This document shows, piece by piece, positions 5,834-7,402 of a stretch of DNA of 7,402 nt. Source of the DNA: Acidobacteriota bacterium. GTDB lineage: Bacteria > Acidobacteriota > Vicinamibacteria > Vicinamibacterales > SCN-69-37. The notes beneath the pieces are model-generated. The model had not been told where the DNA came from and made no database searches. It saw only the letters and a list, made by a program, of their open reading frames with translations. Position numbers and translations under genes: made by a program. The DNA lies in the NCBI GenBank assembly GCA_021824055.1, contig JAKALV010000165.1, forward strand, positions 1 through 7,402, given 5' to 3'. Position 1 is the first letter of the stretch. The number at the start of each line of letters is the position of its first letter.

Positions 5834-6552
5834 GCGCCGGCGTGCGGGATTTCGATCGCGTCGCCATTGACGACGTGTCGCGAACGTTCGGGCGCCGGCG
5901 GGCGCTGGCGCACGTCACGCTGAACGCCGCGGCCGGCGATGTCATCGCGCTGCTCGGGCCCAACGGCGCCGGCAAGTCCACGCTCCTCAGCATTCTGTCG
6001 TCACTGATGCGGCCGACGTCCGGCGCGGTGCGCTACGGCGCCATCACGGCCGAGGACGGCGGCGACCCGCTGCGGCTCCGGATCGGATTTCTCGGCCATG
6101 AATTGTTCCTGTACACGGATCTCACGGCGCGCGAGAACCTGACGTTCATGGCGCGGCTGTACAACCTGCCCGACGTGGCCGGCACCGTGGAGCGCGGGCT
6201 TCGGCGCGCGGATCTCGCGGATCGCGCGGATGATCGCGTGGGTGGGTTCTCGCGCGGCATGCGCCAGCGGCTGGCGCTCGAGCGCGCGCTGCTGCATCAG
6301 CCGCGCCTGGTGCTCCTCGACGAGCCGTTCACCGGACTGGACGATCGCTCCGCGGACGCGCTCGTGGATCGCATCTCGGAACTCGGCCGCGGCGGCGCCA
6401 TCGTATTCGCCGCCACCCACGATTTCGACTACGCGGAACGCATCGCTACGCGCGCGGCCTGCGTCAACCGCGGCCGGTGCCGAGAGCTGCCGGCCGGCGC
6501 CGCGCCGCTGGTGGAACGCTATCGGGCGGCGCTCGCGGGAGATGCCGCATGA
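5830..6552 (+). CDS. ccmA: Heme exporter ABC ATPase CcmA
   Basis: This 240-residue ABC ATPase has Walker A GPNGAGKST (43-51), FLGHELFLYTDLTARENL (87-104), which matches the CcmA form with His in place of the Q-loop Gln, a signature written FSRGMRQRLALERALL (140-155) instead of the canonical LSGGQ, Walker B LVLLDEPF (160-167), D-loop GLDD and His197 in the switch (ATHDFD). With CcmB and CcmC it forms the complex that uses ATP to release heme-loaded CcmE from CcmC; it is not thought to pump heme itself. Its ATG overlaps the stop of the preceding gene by 4 nt (ATGA), indicating translational coupling. The degenerate signature alone could fit many ABC ATPases, but the downstream ccmB and ccmC settle the assignment. 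Confidence 0.94.
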   Translation: MSAGVRDFDRVAIDDVSRTFGRRRALAHVTLNAAAGDVIALLGPNGAGKSTLLSILSSLMRPTSGAVRYGAITAEDGGDPLRLRIGFLGHELFLYTDLTARENLTFMARLYNLPDVAGTVERGLRRADLADRADDRVGGFSRGMRQRLALERALLHQPRLVLLDEPFTGLDDRSADALVDRISELGRGGAIVFAATHDFDYAERIATRAACVNRGRCRELPAGAAPLVERYRAALAGDAA

Positions 6553-7235
6553 TCGGCGTGCTTCGCAGCGCGTGGCTGATTGCCGAGAAGGACCTGCGCG
6601 TCGAGTCGCGCAGCCGCGAGCTGATCTACACGACGCTGTTCTTTGCGGTGACCGCCGTGCTGATCTTCGCGTTCAGCTTCGTCCAGGAAGACAGCTCGGT
6701 GCCCGCGGGCTCGGCCTCGGGCATCCTCTGGGTCACGCTGACATTCTCGGGGACGATCGCGCTGACGCGCACGTTCGAACGCGAGCGCGAGCACGACACG
6801 CTGCGCGGTCTGCTGCTGTCGCCGGTCGAACGGCCGGCTGTGTATCTGGGCAAGCTGATGGCCGTGCTCCTGCTGCTGGCCGGCGTCGAAGTGGTGCTGG
6901 TGCCGCTGACCGGGCTGTTCTTTCAGGCGCCATTGGGACGTGCGCCCTGGCTGCTGGCGGCACTGCTCGCCACCGGCACGCTGGGCTTTGCGGCGGTGGG
7001 GACGCTCTTTGCGGCGATGCTGGTGCGCGCGCGATCGCGCGACGTGTTGTTGCCCGTGGTGCTGTTTCCGATCATCGTGCCGGTGATCATTGCGGGTGTC
7101 CGCGGGACGAACGCCATCTTTACACCCGAGGCCGACCTGGCCGTGGCGCGGATGTGGCTCGGGATGCTGGTATCCTTTGACGCGGTGTTTCTCTCGCTCG
7201 CCCTGTGGACCTGTGGTCCGCTGCTCGGGGAGTGA
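6549..7235 (+). CDS. ccmB: Heme exporter membrane subunit CcmB
   Basis: The 228-residue protein is the expected length for CcmB and has about six hydrophobic segments (roughly 26-44, 57-74, 102-125, 133-158, 166-184 and 203-222). The diagnostic cytoplasmic loop ALTRTFEREREHDTLRGLLLSP lies at residues 71-92, just before the third segment. CcmB is the permease partner of CcmA in the CcmABC(D) complex acting on CcmE. The start at 6549 overlaps the ccmA stop in an ATGA, the same coupling as at the ccmA start. Starts further upstream in this frame lie inside ccmA and would add an Arg/Gly-rich tail unlike any CcmB. The stop is followed within 10 nt by ccmC. Confidence 0.94.
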   Translation: MIGVLRSAWLIAEKDLRVESRSRELIYTTLFFAVTAVLIFAFSFVQEDSSVPAGSASGILWVTLTFSGTIALTRTFEREREHDTLRGLLLSPVERPAVYLGKLMAVLLLLAGVEVVLVPLTGLFFQAPLGRAPWLLAALLATGTLGFAAVGTLFAAMLVRARSRDVLLPVVLFPIIVPVIIAGVRGTNAIFTPEADLAVARMWLGMLVSFDAVFLSLALWTCGPLLGE

Positions 7236-7240
7236 GGAGG
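7235..7240 (+). promoter_or_regulatory. Strong Shine-Dalgarno of ccmC
   Basis: AGGAGG, beginning on the last base of the ccmB stop codon, lies 5 nt before the ccmC ATG at 7246. It is the best ribosome binding site in the window and fixes the start. Confidence 0.8.
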
Positions 7241-7245
7241 TCCGA

Positions 7246-7402
7246 ATGAAGCGCGCTGTGCCGGTTCTGCTCCTGGTTGCCGCGGCGATGCTCGCCGCGT
7301 CGCCCTTTCTGATCGACGCCGCACCCCCCGAAGCGACGATGGGGCTCGTGCAGAAGATCTTCTACGTCCATTTGCCGAGCGCGATGATCTTCATGGTCTC
7401 GA
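7246..7402 (+). CDS. ccmC: Heme handling protein CcmC, N-terminal 52 codons, cut by the window edge
   Basis: The fragment starts MKRAVPVLLLVAAAMLAAS, a first membrane segment, and continues with the CcmC hallmark VQKIFYVHLPSAM (35-47). His42 there corresponds to the first periplasmic heme-ligand histidine of CcmC. CcmC displays heme at the outer face of the membrane, with its WWD domain, for transfer to CcmE. The WWD motif and second His lie beyond the window. The close similarity of the start region to CcmC, with ccmA and ccmB directly upstream, makes the assignment firm. It could only be confused with CcsA/ResC-type proteins, which do not follow ccmAB. Confidence 0.92.
   Translation, partial: MKRAVPVLLLVAAAMLAASPFLIDAAPPEATMGLVQKIFYVHLPSAMIFMVS

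Noticed and set aside
6140..6152. Degenerate ABC signature and His in place of the Q-loop Gln in CcmA considered as signs of an inactive ATPase
   Set aside because: Walker A, Walker B, D-loop and switch His are intact. The GH form at the Q-loop is usual in CcmA, and SRGM-type signatures occur in active ABC ATPases.
6208..6232. Three GCGGAT-containing units with 9-bp spacing in ccmA
   Set aside because: They encode RADLADRADDR in a variable helical part of the ATPase, and the common codons of a high-GC gene explain such a short repeat.
6477..6548. Longer start for CcmB
   Set aside because: The added residues lie in ccmA sequence and are Arg/Gly-rich. The ATGA overlap start at 6549 gives the normal CcmB length.

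Overview
This is a high-GC, tightly packed bacterial chromosomal segment. It carries most of a System I (Ccm) cytochrome c maturation operon on the + strand, preceded by a maf gene. A divergent minus-strand pair lies at the left edge. The ccm layout (a cysteine-type CcmE, a CcmF continuous with a CcmH-like domain, a zinc-ribbon membrane protein, then ccmA, ccmB and ccmC) and the codon use remind me of Acidobacteriota, perhaps the Vicinamibacteria. That assignment is recalled from gene order only and was not tested. No RNA gene, CRISPR array, insertion sequence or convincing terminator was found, and no stretch over 300 bases lacks a gene.

Layout. Minus strand: 711-421 is a short DUF721/DciA-type protein. 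It overlaps by 8 nt the start of a thiolase (428 to beyond base 1, cut by the window edge). A 32-nt AT-rich divergent spacer (712-743) separates this pair from the + strand genes. Plus strand: maf (744-1334), ccmE (1346-1774), a ccmF-ccmH fusion (1783-4257), a 532-residue composite membrane protein of unknown function (4235-5833), ccmA (5830-6552), ccmB (6549-7235) and the first 52 codons of ccmC (7246 to the edge). The + strand gaps are 11, 8 and 10 nt and the overlaps 23, 4 and 4 nt, so maf through ccmC looks like one transcript with translational coupling.

How the genes work together. By family knowledge, CcmA, CcmB and CcmC make up the ABC module that loads heme onto CcmE in the periplasm. 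CcmF takes heme from CcmE and, with the CcmH thiol-redox domain that handles the apocytochrome CXXCH motif, performs ligation. The 532-residue protein sits where a CcmI-type partner is often found. It has a CcmI-like N-terminal pattern but a zinc ribbon and a periplasmic beta-rich region instead of TPRs, so I infer it is a lineage-specific Ccm accessory factor.

Main points of interest. Two consecutive genes look like fusions, each with an intact signal-peptide-like segment inside the protein. The CcmE has Cys in place of the usual heme-binding His (CXXXY type). The junction inside the 532-residue gene is a G-rich repeat tract with quadruplex potential. I see no wholly new defence or mobile system here; the novelty is in the architecture of this Ccm operon.
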